Source: Solwaraspora sp. WMMD1047 (GTDB lineage Bacteria; Actinomycetota; Actinomycetes; Mycobacteriales; Micromonosporaceae). Taken from it: 64,000 bases of DNA. Where the stretch lies: positions 3,452,501 through 3,516,500 of the forward strand of contig NZ_JARUBL010000001.1 in NCBI RefSeq assembly GCF_029626155.1. Direction: 5' to 3'. The position numbers and the translations under genes are program-made. Below, piece by piece: positions 16,959-30,140 of this stretch (its first letter is position 1; every line of letters starts with the position of its first letter). The notes beneath the pieces are model-generated. The model was not told where the DNA came from, made no database searches, and saw only the letters and a program-made list of their open reading frames with translations.

Positions 16959-17763
16959 TCGGAGCGCCCTGCTGCGGGTGGAACACCTGCGGAAGGTCTA
17001 CCAGTCCGCGGCGGGTGACGTCGAGGCGATCGGCGACATCAGCTTCGCGATGAACGCCGGCGAACTCGTCTGCATCGTCGGTCCCTCCGGCTGCGGCAAG
17101 ACCACCCTGCTGAAATGCCTCGCCGGGTTGCTGCGGCCCACCAGCGGGCTGGTCGAGATGGACGGCGCGCCGGTCACCGGTCCGAGCCCGGCGATGGCCG
17201 TGGTGTTCCAGGAGTACGGCCGCAGCCTCTACCCGTGGTTGACGGTGCGCGGAAACGTCGAACTCCCGCTGCGCCACAAGAAGCTCTCCCGGGCCGAGCG
17301 GGACCGGCTGGTCACCGACGCGATCGAGGCGGTCGGCCTCCCGCACGCGGCCCGCAGCCACCCGTGGCAGCTCTCCGGCGGAATGCAGCAGCGGGTGGCG
17401 ATCGCCCGCGCCATCGCGTACCAGCCCGAGGTTCTGATCATGGACGAGCCGTTCGCCGCGGTCGACGCGCAGACCCGGGCGGACCTGGAGGACCTCGTCC
17501 GCGAGCTGCACACGACCCGCAAGATATCGACGCTCTTCGTGACGCACGACATTGACGAGGCGGTGTACCTGGGGGAGCGTGTCCTGGTGCTGTCGAATTC
17601 ACCGACCTGGATCCAGGAGGACCTCGCGGTCGACCTCCCGCCGGAGCGCGACCAGCTCGCGACCCGGGCCCTGCGGCGCTTCACGGAGCTGCGCACGCAT
17701 GTCTACGATCAGATCCAGCGAGCCAAGCGCGGAGAGGCTGTCGCCCCGCATCCGGCCCGGTGA
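16951..17763 (+). CDS. ABC transporter ATP-binding protein (SsuB/TauB-like)
   Basis: 270 residues. Walker A is GPSGCGKTT (about residue 45), the signature is LSGGMQQR, Walker B is VLIMDEPF, and the switch is FVTHDIDEAV. The C-terminal helix continues with a basic tail. It powers the two SsuC-type permeases. GTG 16951 overlaps the previous gene. Confidence 0.95.
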   Translation: MSDRSALLRVEHLRKVYQSAAGDVEAIGDISFAMNAGELVCIVGPSGCGKTTLLKCLAGLLRPTSGLVEMDGAPVTGPSPAMAVVFQEYGRSLYPWLTVRGNVELPLRHKKLSRAERDRLVTDAIEAVGLPHAARSHPWQLSGGMQQRVAIARAIAYQPEVLIMDEPFAAVDAQTRADLEDLVRELHTTRKISTLFVTHDIDEAVYLGERVLVLSNSPTWIQEDLAVDLPPERDQLATRALRRFTELRTHVYDQIQRAKRGEAVAPHPAR

Positions 17764-17817
17764 CCCCCGTCGACGACGGACCAGCCGGTGAAGACGGACC
17801 AGCCGGGAGGGAGGGCT

Positions 17818-18705
17818 GTGCGCAGTCGTCAGCCGAAGCAGCTGCTGCTCGCGTTCTTCGGTGAGCACGTCGTCGACGACGCTACCGGACCGATCCGCGC
17901 CAGCGCCCTGATCGGCGTCCTGGAGGGGGCGGGCATCGGCGCCCCGGCCACCCGGGCGACCCTGGACCGTCTCGTACACAGTGGAATTCTCGTGCGCAGC
18001 AGGAGCGGGCGGGAGATCCGGTTCTCGCTCACCGAGCACGGCGTGGCGGTGCTGCGGGAGGCGACGCACCGGGTGCGCGGTCCACGGCCGTTCGATCCGC
18101 AGGGGGAGGGCTGGACTCTTGTCACCTTCTCCATCCCCGAAGGACAGCGGACGCTGCGCCACCGGCTGCGCTCGACCCTCACCTGGGAGGGCTTCGCGCC
18201 CATCCGGGACGGACTCTGGCTCGCGCCGGGCGAGGTCGACCTCGCCGGTTCCCTCGAGCCGCTGCAGCAGGACCTGCCGCCCAACGCCGTGGTCGCCTTC
18301 CACGCCCGGGAACTGGCCGGCTTCCCGATCGGCGACAGCGTCCGCTCCGCGTGGGACGTCGAGGCGATACGGCGGGAACATCTCGCCTTCATCGAGATCT
18401 GGGGCGAGCCGACCGCGGCGGAGCTGGCGCCCAGCGCGCTCACCGTCCGGACGATGCTGGTGGCCGACTGGCTCGCGCTGCTGCGCGCCGATCCCAGACT
18501 GCCCCGCGAGTTCATGGACGCGCAGTGGCCGGCCGCCCTCTCCGCCGAGGTCTACCGGCGGATGCACGACAGCCTCATCGAGGCGTCCGAGGCGGAGTTC
18601 GCCGCGCTCGTCAATCCCCGGGCCGCGCCGGCGCCACGAACCGGTCGCGCAGGTCCGCCTTTCGCACCTTCCCCGAAGCGGTCCGCGGCAGCTCATCGAC
18701 GATGA
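17818..18705 (+). CDS. PaaX-family transcriptional regulator
   Basis: 295 residues. An N-terminal winged helix (RQPKQLLLAFFGEHVV, ATRATLDRLVHSGIL) is followed by the PaaX middle and C-terminal domains (WTLVTFSIPEGQRTLRHRLR, LTWEGFAPIRDGLWLAP, REFMDAQWPA). PaaX proteins respond to aromatic acyl-CoA, classically phenylacetyl-CoA. GTG 17818 is chosen because GGGAGGGAGG lies just upstream; GTG 17788 is possible. Its last 95 bases overlap the end of the convergent acyl-CoA ligase gene, and the Pro/Arg-rich tail looks like overlap-made sequence. It could sense the product of that ligase. Confidence 0.87.
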   Translation: MRSRQPKQLLLAFFGEHVVDDATGPIRASALIGVLEGAGIGAPATRATLDRLVHSGILVRSRSGREIRFSLTEHGVAVLREATHRVRGPRPFDPQGEGWTLVTFSIPEGQRTLRHRLRSTLTWEGFAPIRDGLWLAPGEVDLAGSLEPLQQDLPPNAVVAFHARELAGFPIGDSVRSAWDVEAIRREHLAFIEIWGEPTAAELAPSALTVRTMLVADWLALLRADPRLPREFMDAQWPAALSAEVYRRMHDSLIEASEAEFAALVNPRAAPAPRTGRAGPPFAPSPKRSAAAHRR

Positions 18706-20155
18706 TGACGTTCCTCGGCAGCTTGTAGCGGGCGAGCCTGCCGTCGAGGCGCGCCCGGACCGTCTCCGCGTCGAGCCGGTACCCGTCCCGGACGGTCAGG
18801 ATCGCCCACGGCACCTCGCCCCACCGCTCGTCCGGCACGCCGATGACGGCCACCCCGGTCACCCCATCGATCTCGCTGATGAGGAGTTCGACCTCGGGCG
18901 GATAGATGTTCTCTCCGCCGGAGATGATCATGTCCTTGATCCGCCCGGAGATGTAGAGGAAGCCGTCGGTGTCCAGCCGGCCGAGGTCGCCCGAGCGGAA
19001 CCAGCCGTCGGCCGTGAAGGCGGCGGCCGTCGCGGCGGGCAGGCCGTGATAGCCGGGGAAGACGTTCGGACCGGCCACCTCGATCTCACCGACGGTGCCC
19101 GGCGGTGCGACCGCACCGGTTCCGTCGGCGATCCGCACCTCGGTGAAGAAGTGCGGTAGACCGACGCTGCCCTGCTTGGCGCGGGTCATCGCGGCGGGCA
19201 GGGAGGTCGCCCCCGGCGAGGTCTCGGTCATGCCGTAACCCTGCGAGAACGACAACCCGCGCTCCTCGTAAGCGTTGAGGATGCGGGCGGGCACCGCCGA
19301 ACCGCCGCAGGTCAGCTTCGTCAGCGTCGAGAGGTCGGTCGAGTCCCAGGCCGGATGGTCGGCCATCAGCTGGTACGTCGTCGGCACGCCGGAGAGCATC
19401 GTGACGCCGTGCCGTTCGATCTGGGCGAGCGCCCGCCCCGGCTCGAACCCCTTCTCGAGTACGACCGTGGCGCCCTTGAGAATGACCGGGAGCGCCCCCA
19501 TGCCCAGCGAGGCGACGTGGAACAGGGGCGAGATCATCAGCGCCACGTCGGTCGAGACGATGTCGTAGTCGACGATGCAGTTGAGCGCGACCCAGGTGAG
19601 GTTCTCGTGGGTCAGCACGGCACCCTTGGCCCGGCCGGTCGTCCCGGAGGTGTAGACGATCGCGGCGGGATCTTGGGGGGTGCCGGCGATGGGCGGTAGC
19701 GCGGTCGTCGCCACCGAGTCCAGCAGCCGGGTGAACCCCGGGGCGTCCGCGGTTCCGGTCCCGGTGACGATGACGTGCGGAGTCCGCGCGGCGGCCACGG
19801 CGGGCGCCACCCGCTCGGCGAACTCCGGGTCGTGGATCAGCAGGTGCGCCGTGGAATCCGTCAACACGTGCGCGATCTCGGGCGGGGCGAGCCGGGTGTT
19901 CACCGGCACGAAGACGGCACCCAGCCGCGCCGCCCCGAACATCACCTGCAGGAACTCCGGGCTGTTCTCACCCAGGTACGCCACGGTCGCGCCGCGCCGC
20001 AGGCCCAGGCCCGCGAGCAGGGCGGCGACCCGGTCCGCGCCGTCGGCGAGCTGCCGGTAGGTCATCGTCGCCTGCTCGCCGTAGATGAGCACGACCTTGT
20101 CGGGCGACCTGAGCCGGCGCTTGTCCAGCCAGCTGCCGAGTCCGGGTGGGTTCAT
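18611..20155 (-). CDS. Acyl-CoA synthetase (AMP-forming), aromatic or fatty acid type
   Basis: 514 residues of the ANL superfamily. The P-loop is VYTSGTTGRAKGAV, A5 is GYGMTET, the hinge region is GWFRSGDLG, and the catalytic lysine motif is PRTASGKVRK. It activates a carboxylic acid to its CoA thioester through an acyl-adenylate. It starts an operon with MaoC, amidohydrolase and SDR genes, with 37 bases to the MaoC stop upstream on the strand. Both feruloyl-CoA synthetase-like and medium-chain ligases have this size; specificity cannot be read from the sequence. Confidence 0.9.
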   Translation of the reverse strand: MNPPGLGSWLDKRRLRSPDKVVLIYGEQATMTYRQLADGADRVAALLAGLGLRRGATVAYLGENSPEFLQVMFGAARLGAVFVPVNTRLAPPEIAHVLTDSTAHLLIHDPEFAERVAPAVAAARTPHVIVTGTGTADAPGFTRLLDSVATTALPPIAGTPQDPAAIVYTSGTTGRAKGAVLTHENLTWVALNCIVDYDIVSTDVALMISPLFHVASLGMGALPVILKGATVVLEKGFEPGRALAQIERHGVTMLSGVPTTYQLMADHPAWDSTDLSTLTKLTCGGSAVPARILNAYEERGLSFSQGYGMTETSPGATSLPAAMTRAKQGSVGLPHFFTEVRIADGTGAVAPPGTVGEIEVAGPNVFPGYHGLPAATAAAFTADGWFRSGDLGRLDTDGFLYISGRIKDMIISGGENIYPPEVELLISEIDGVTGVAVIGVPDERWGEVPWAILTVRDGYRLDAETVRARLDGRLARYKLPRNVIIVDELPRTASGKVRKADLRDRFVAPARPGD

Positions 20156-20192
20156 CGTCAGTCTCCTGGGAGGTGCTGGCCAGGGGTGGGAG

Positions 20193-20645
20193 CTACGCGT
20201 AGAACCGGTACAGGCCCCGCGCGACGACCGCGGGCTTGGCCATGCCCTCGATCTCGATCGTCTGGTCCACGGTGAGCTGGTAGCCGCCGGACACCTCGAC
20301 CACCTCGGCGATCGTCGCCTGCATGCGTACCCGCGAGCCGACCGTGACCGGGGCCGGGAAGCGCACCTTGTCGAGGCCGTAGTTCACCTTCGTCGACACG
20401 CCCTTGACCTCGATCAGCTCGGTCCAGAACGGCACGGCGAGCGAGAGGGTAAGGAAGCCGTGGGCGATCGGCGCACCGAACGGACCGTTCTTCGCCCGCT
20501 CGGGATCGACGTGGATCCACTGGTGGTCATCCGTGGCGTCCGCGAACAGGTTTACCTGCTCCTGGGTGACCGTCCGGTACTCGGTGTAACCGAGGTCGGT
20601 GCCGGCGATGTCGGCGAGCTGATCGTAGGTGATCGTCGTCGTCAT
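20193..20645 (-). CDS. MaoC-like (R)-specific enoyl-CoA hydratase
   Basis: 150 residues, the normal size of a single hot-dog-fold MaoC protein. The catalytic hydratase 2 motif is intact: DATDDHQWIHVDPERA followed by APIAHGFLTLSL, with the Asp and His of the dyad present. It hydrates an enoyl-CoA made from the ligase product. ATG 20643-20645 overlaps the amidohydrolase stop by four bases. Confidence 0.92.
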   Translation of the reverse strand: MTTTITYDQLADIAGTDLGYTEYRTVTQEQVNLFADATDDHQWIHVDPERAKNGPFGAPIAHGFLTLSLAVPFWTELIEVKGVSTKVNYGLDKVRFPAPVTVGSRVRMQATIAEVVEVSGGYQLTVDQTIEIEGMAKPAVVARGLYRFYA

Positions 20646-21556
20646 GGGTTCCCTCTCGTCGTCGTTTCCCCGTCCGCCGGCGCCAGCCCCAGCAGCCGGG
20701 CGGCGTTGTGCTTCAGGATGTCCGGAAGCACCTCCGGCTTGAGCTCCGTGGCCGCCACGTCGCGCAGCCAGCGGTCGGGGGTGAGCAGCGGATAGTCGGT
20801 GCCGAAGAGTACCCGGCGCTTCAGGAGCGAGTTCGCGTGCCGTACCAGTGCCGCCGGGAAGTACTTGGGGCTCCACCCCGACAGGTCGATCCAGGTGTTG
20901 GGCTTGTGGGTGGCCACCGACAACGCCTCGTCCTGCCAGGGCACCGACGGGTGGGCCATGATGATCTGCAGCTCGGGAAAGTCCGCCGCGACGGGGTCGA
21001 GCAGCATCGGGTTCGACAGCCCGAGCCGCAGGCCGTAACCGCCCGGCAGTCCCGCCCCGATGCCGGTCTGGCCGGTGTGGAAGAGCGCGGGCACGCCGGC
21101 CCGCTCGAGCAGCCCCCACAGCGGGGCGTACTCCTGGTGGCTGGGGTCGAAGCCCTGCACGGTCGGGTGGAACTTGAAGCCGCGTACCCCCTCGTCGGAG
21201 ATCAGCCGGGCGGCCAGGTCGAGCGCTGCCGGCCCGGTCCGGGGGTCGACCGACCCGAACGGGATCAGCACGTCGGCGTGCCGGGTCGCCGCCCGGGCGA
21301 TCTCGACGCTCGACACCGGTTGATGGTTCAGCTGGGTACGCGCGTCAACGGTGAAGACGACCGCGGCCATCCCGCGTTCCCGGTAGTAGTCGGCCACCGC
21401 GTCGACGGCGGGCCGGGGACCGTCCGCCCGGAAGTACTTCGACGCGGCCGCCGCCAGCGGGTCGGGCAGCGCGGGGTGCCCATGGTCGTCGACCTCGATG
21501 TGCACGTGCATGTCGATCGCCGTGACGGCGTCGAGGTCGATGGCGGGCTGATACAC
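20642..21556 (-). CDS. Amidohydrolase 2-family protein (ACMSD/resorcylate decarboxylase-like)
   Basis: 304 residues. Metal ligands are visible as His17-x-His19 (DMHVH), a His in LFHTGQTG, a His in IMAHPSVPW and an Asp in FGTDYPLL. FKFHPTVQG is the usual barrel strand. Members of this family decarboxylate aromatic acids or open lactone rings with a single Zn. Between MaoC and SDR genes it fits breakdown of a CoA-linked or cyclic acid. It may be a hydrolase or a decarboxylase. Confidence 0.88.
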   Translation of the reverse strand: MYQPAIDLDAVTAIDMHVHIEVDDHGHPALPDPLAAAASKYFRADGPRPAVDAVADYYRERGMAAVVFTVDARTQLNHQPVSSVEIARAATRHADVLIPFGSVDPRTGPAALDLAARLISDEGVRGFKFHPTVQGFDPSHQEYAPLWGLLERAGVPALFHTGQTGIGAGLPGGYGLRLGLSNPMLLDPVAADFPELQIIMAHPSVPWQDEALSVATHKPNTWIDLSGWSPKYFPAALVRHANSLLKRRVLFGTDYPLLTPDRWLRDVAATELKPEVLPDILKHNAARLLGLAPADGETTTRGNP

Positions 21557-21572
21557 GGCTGGTGACCCCCGG

Positions 21573-22508
21573 TCAGGCCGGACGAGCGTCGGCGGACCTG
21601 AACTCCTCGGGCAGCTCGGGGAAGCTCTCCCCGACGCTCTGCAGCGCCCCGGCGAACTGCGCCGGCCACGCCTCGACCAGCGCCTGGTAGCTCCATCCGC
21701 CCTCCCGGTAGGCGGTCAGCGCCGCTTCCGGGTGGGTCCAGATCTGGAGCCGGTCGCCGCCCACCCCGATCGCCTGCCCGGTCACCGTCGCCGCCGCGTC
21801 GGAGCCGAGGAAGGCGATCAGGCCGGCCACGTCGTCCGAGGTGCCGAAGCCGAGATCGTGCCGGAAGAACGGCGGCATCGGCTCGCCGTTGGCCTCGGCC
21901 GCCATCGCCGCGGCGAAGTAGGGAACGGTGGCCGTCATGGCGGTCGCGGCGACGGGGATGACGGCATTGGCGGTGATACCGGCGCGCTTGAGCTCCAGGG
22001 CCCAGGTGCGCACCATGCCGACGATGCCCGCCTTGGCGGCGGAGTAGTTGGTCTGGCCGAAGTTGCCCCGTTGGCCGGTCGGGGACCCGATGCAAATGAT
22101 CCGCCCACCCTCGCCGGCCGCGCGCATGTGCAGCACGGCCTCCCGCACGGTCGTGAAGGTGCCCCGCAGGTGCACGTTGATGACGGTGTCGAAGTCGTCG
22201 TCGGTCATCTTCCACAGCACGGTGTCGCGCAGCACCCCGGCGTTGGTGACCAGAATGTCGAGCCGCCCGAAGCTGTCGACCGCGGTCTGGACGAGCTCCT
22301 TCGCGGTCTCGGTGGGCCCGACCGGCGCCGCCACCGCGACCGCCCGACCGCCGAGTTCCTCGATCGTCTTGACGGCGTCCGTCGCCGTCTGGGCATCCAC
22401 GTCGTTGACGACGACGGATGCGCCCTGCCGGGCCAGTTCTCGCGCGTACGCGAGGCCGAGACCACGGCCGGACCCGGTGACGATGGCGACCTTGCCGGCC
22501 AGAGACAT
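21573..22508 (-). CDS. Short-chain dehydrogenase/reductase (3-hydroxyacyl-CoA dehydrogenase-like)
   Basis: 311 residues. The cofactor motif is TGSGRGLG with a following VVVNDVD that suits NAD, and the active site holds Ser in CIGSPTG and Tyr-x3-Lys in NYSAAKAG. The extra 50 residues at the C-terminus are longer than the classical 250-residue SDR. This resembles the SDR half of peroxisomal multifunctional enzyme type 2, which usually pairs with a MaoC domain, and a MaoC gene is in the operon. ATG 22506-22508 has AAGGAG upstream. Confidence 0.9.
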   Translation of the reverse strand: MSLAGKVAIVTGSGRGLGLAYARELARQGASVVVNDVDAQTATDAVKTIEELGGRAVAVAAPVGPTETAKELVQTAVDSFGRLDILVTNAGVLRDTVLWKMTDDDFDTVINVHLRGTFTTVREAVLHMRAAGEGGRIICIGSPTGQRGNFGQTNYSAAKAGIVGMVRTWALELKRAGITANAVIPVAATAMTATVPYFAAAMAAEANGEPMPPFFRHDLGFGTSDDVAGLIAFLGSDAAATVTGQAIGVGGDRLQIWTHPEAALTAYREGGWSYQALVEAWPAQFAGALQSVGESFPELPEEFRSADARPA

Positions 22509-22550
22509 GGGAAAACTCCTTCGCGTCGAAGCCGATCTGAGCACGGACCG

Positions 22551-22563
22551 TTGAAAATGTCAA
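22551..22563. promoter_or_regulatory. Putative MarR operator TTGA-N5-TCAA
   Basis: An inverted repeat TTGAAAATGTCAA lies in the 84-base gap between the divergent SDR and MarR genes. It is AT-rich against a GC-rich background, as expected for a MarR site. Confidence 0.45.
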
Positions 22564-22592
22564 TTATCCGAGAACTTGCTACCATCCGCGCC

Positions 22593-23060
22593 ATGCCCCC
22601 CACCGGCAGGACGAGGCCGACCGGAACCGCCGGTCTGCGCGACAGCGTGCTCGGCGGGGACCTGAGCTTCCTGCTGGCCCGCGCCAACGCGCTCACCCTC
22701 GCCGCCGCGAACGCCGCCCTCTCCCAGCACGGGCTCAAGGCGCGGTCGTACTCCATCCTCGCGCTGGCCGCCGACGGTGTCCGCCCGACGCAGCGGGAAC
22801 TCGCCGACTTCCTGCGCCTCGACCCGAGCCAGGTCGTCGCCCTCGTCGACGAGCTGGAGGAACGGCAGCTCGTCGAGCGCCGTACCGACCCGGCCGACCG
22901 GCGCGCCAACGTGCTGGTCGCGACCGACGCGGGCCGGGCCCTCTTCGCCCGCGCACGCCAGTCCGCGCACGCGGTGGAGCTGGGCCTGCTGGCGGCGGTG
23001 ACGCCGAAGGACCACGAACGGCTGGCCGAGCTGCTGCGGTTGCTCGCCTTCCCCAGCTGA
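22593..23060 (+). CDS. MarR-family transcriptional regulator
   Basis: 155 residues. The winged helix is RPTQRELADFLRLDPSQVVALVDELEERQLVERR, with a wing rich in basic residues (DPADRRANVL). MarR proteins usually sense phenolic acids or CoA esters. Divergence from the SDR-amidohydrolase-MaoC-ligase operon suggests it controls that operon. ATG 22593 lacks an obvious ribosome site, so the start is less certain. Confidence 0.88.
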   Translation: MPPTGRTRPTGTAGLRDSVLGGDLSFLLARANALTLAAANAALSQHGLKARSYSILALAADGVRPTQRELADFLRLDPSQVVALVDELEERQLVERRTDPADRRANVLVATDAGRALFARARQSAHAVELGLLAAVTPKDHERLAELLRLLAFPS

Positions 23061-23094
23061 CCCGGCCGCCGCCGCGACGGGTGGCGCCGACCGG

Positions 23095-28557
<5,463 letters not shown>

Positions 28558-28705
28558 CCGATCGACCCCTCCGGTAGACCCACGACCGCCCGTCGGGACG
28601 TTGCCCCGACAGTGGTCACCCTGCCGGCTGGCGGCGGGCGGCGCCATAGCGCGAGCTCCGAAGCCCTCGGCGCATCAGTTGTAGGAACCGAACAAAAGTC
28701 TTTGG

Positions 28706-29740
28706 TCATCGGGGCGGTGCGGTGCTGCCACGGACGACAAGTGCGGTGCCGAGTTCGTACCTCTCCTGGGGCAACGGACGCCCGTCGGCCAGCGTCAGCG
28801 CCAGCCGGGCGGCGGTGGCGCCCATCTCGGCGAACGGCTGCCGCACCGTGGTCAGCGGCGGCGCCAGCCAGGCCGCCTGGTCGATGTCGTCGAAGCCGAC
28901 CACGCTCAGGTCGTGCGGGATCCGCAGGCCGGCCTGGTGCGCCGCGGCGTAGAGGCCGAGGGCCTGCAGGTCGTTGCCGCAGACGACGGCGGTGGGTGGC
29001 TCGGACAGAGCGAGCAGGTCGCCGCCGAGGTCCTGGCCGTCCTCGAAGGTGAAGAAGCCGCAACGTTCGAGCTTCCGGTCGAACGGCACGCCGGCGTAGT
29101 CGAGCGCGGCCCGGAATCCGTCCAGCCGGGCCCGCGCGGACAGATCCTTGACCGGGCCGGTCAGCACGCCGATCCGCCGGTGACCGAGGTCTAGCAGATG
29201 CCGGGTGGCGGCGAGGGCGCCGCTCCAGTTGTTGGACCCGACGGTGGGCGTGGGGAACAGGTCCCCGACCGGGTCGATGACGACGAACGGGATGCCGCTG
29301 GCGGCGAACTTCTCGCTGTGCTCGGCGGTGACCAGGGAACAGACGGTGATGACGGCGGTCGGCTGCCGCAGCAGCAGCGGCTCCACCCAGGGCAGCCCGG
29401 CCCGCATCCGGGGCCGGACATCGGTGAAGCCGACCGCGCAGTCGTCCGTGCTGGCGACCTCCTGGACACCGCGCAGGATCTCCATCGCTATCGCCGGCAG
29501 CATCTGATGGAAGACGACCTCGATCGAGTGCATCAGCCCGCCGTCCGGGCGGCGGCGGTAGCCGTGGTCGCGCAGCAGCGCCTCGACCCGTTGCCGGGTC
29601 TGCTCACCCACCCCGCTGCGGCCGTTGAGGACCTTCGAGACCGTGGGTGGGGAGACTCCGGCCAGCTCGGCGATCGTCGCGATGGGCAGGTCACCGCGCC
29701 GGGGCTTGCGGGCGCGGTACCGCCTGCCGCTTTCGATCAC
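28706..29740 (-). CDS. LacI-family transcriptional regulator (arabinose/xylose-type cluster)
   Basis: 344 residues. The HTH is ATIAELAGVSPPTVSKVLNG with the hinge GEQTRQRVEALLRDHGY, followed by a periplasmic-binding-type effector domain (FVVIDPVGD, HLLDLGHRRIGVLTG, VGFDDIDQAAWLAPPLTTV). It is divergent from GH43 at 30141. A palindrome of its type lies in between (29804-29827), so self-control and control of the glycosidases is likely. Related sites occur at 11279, 30076 and 42321. Confidence 0.92.
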   Translation of the reverse strand: MIESGRRYRARKPRRGDLPIATIAELAGVSPPTVSKVLNGRSGVGEQTRQRVEALLRDHGYRRRPDGGLMHSIEVVFHQMLPAIAMEILRGVQEVASTDDCAVGFTDVRPRMRAGLPWVEPLLLRQPTAVITVCSLVTAEHSEKFAASGIPFVVIDPVGDLFPTPTVGSNNWSGALAATRHLLDLGHRRIGVLTGPVKDLSARARLDGFRAALDYAGVPFDRKLERCGFFTFEDGQDLGGDLLALSEPPTAVVCGNDLQALGLYAAAHQAGLRIPHDLSVVGFDDIDQAAWLAPPLTTVRQPFAEMGATAARLALTLADGRPLPQERYELGTALVVRGSTAPPR

Positions 29741-29803
29741 GACCGAAAGTCTACGGTGAACGCCTGATCATGGCGCCCAGCAGCAAACGATGCTTGGCTG
29801 GGC

Positions 29804-29827
29804 CGAAATGTTAGCGTCAACATTTCG
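29804..29827. promoter_or_regulatory. LacI-type operator, perfect 9+6+9 inverted repeat
   Basis: CGAAATGTT, six bases (AGCGTC), then AACATTTCG. The core TGTTAGCGTCAACA matches the consensus of the other sites (TGTTAkCGynmACA). It is the longest palindrome in the region and is probably the main regulator site. Confidence 0.75.
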
Positions 29828-30075
29828 TTGGCAACCGCGCGTGGACGGTCCGCCCGACCGACAGGACCGGCCTGTTAGCCCAGGCTGGGGCGGTTGCGGC
29901 CACCGGCTGGCCGGTGGCGCTGAGCGTGAAACCTTTCGCGAAACCTTCACCACACATCTTGACGACCGGATCGTCATCGACAAGAGTCCATATGAGCGGT
30001 GGTGCGGGTCGCCGGGGGCCCGGTGCATCAGCTCAACAATCGTACATATCGATGTCAGGTGCGAGTGGCAGCGCC

Positions 30076-30089
30076 TGTTAGCGCTCACA
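30076..30089 (+). promoter_or_regulatory. LacI-type operator TGTTAGCGCTCACA upstream of GH43
   Basis: A near-perfect 14-bp palindrome 52 bases before the GH43 start. It differs from the copies at 11279 and 42321 by one base. Confidence 0.7.
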
Positions 30090-30140
30090 TCGACGTTCCA
30101 CCATGGCTTCAGATTCCGTCCCGGCCCAAGGAGGGCGACC

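Larger units (their letters stand above)
29741..30140. other. 400-base regulatory region between LacI and GH43 genes
   Basis: No gene is seen. It contains operator palindromes at 29804-29827 and 30076-30089, a perfect TTTCGCGAAA palindrome (29934-29943), and a CGTTGGCAA element (29826-29834) also found upstream of GH10. AT-rich patches between them stand out from the background. Confidence 0.65.

Noticed and set aside
29934-29943. TTTCGCGAAA palindrome as a separate operator
   Set aside because: Perfect but only ten bases and seen once; noted within the regulatory region but not listed as its own site.
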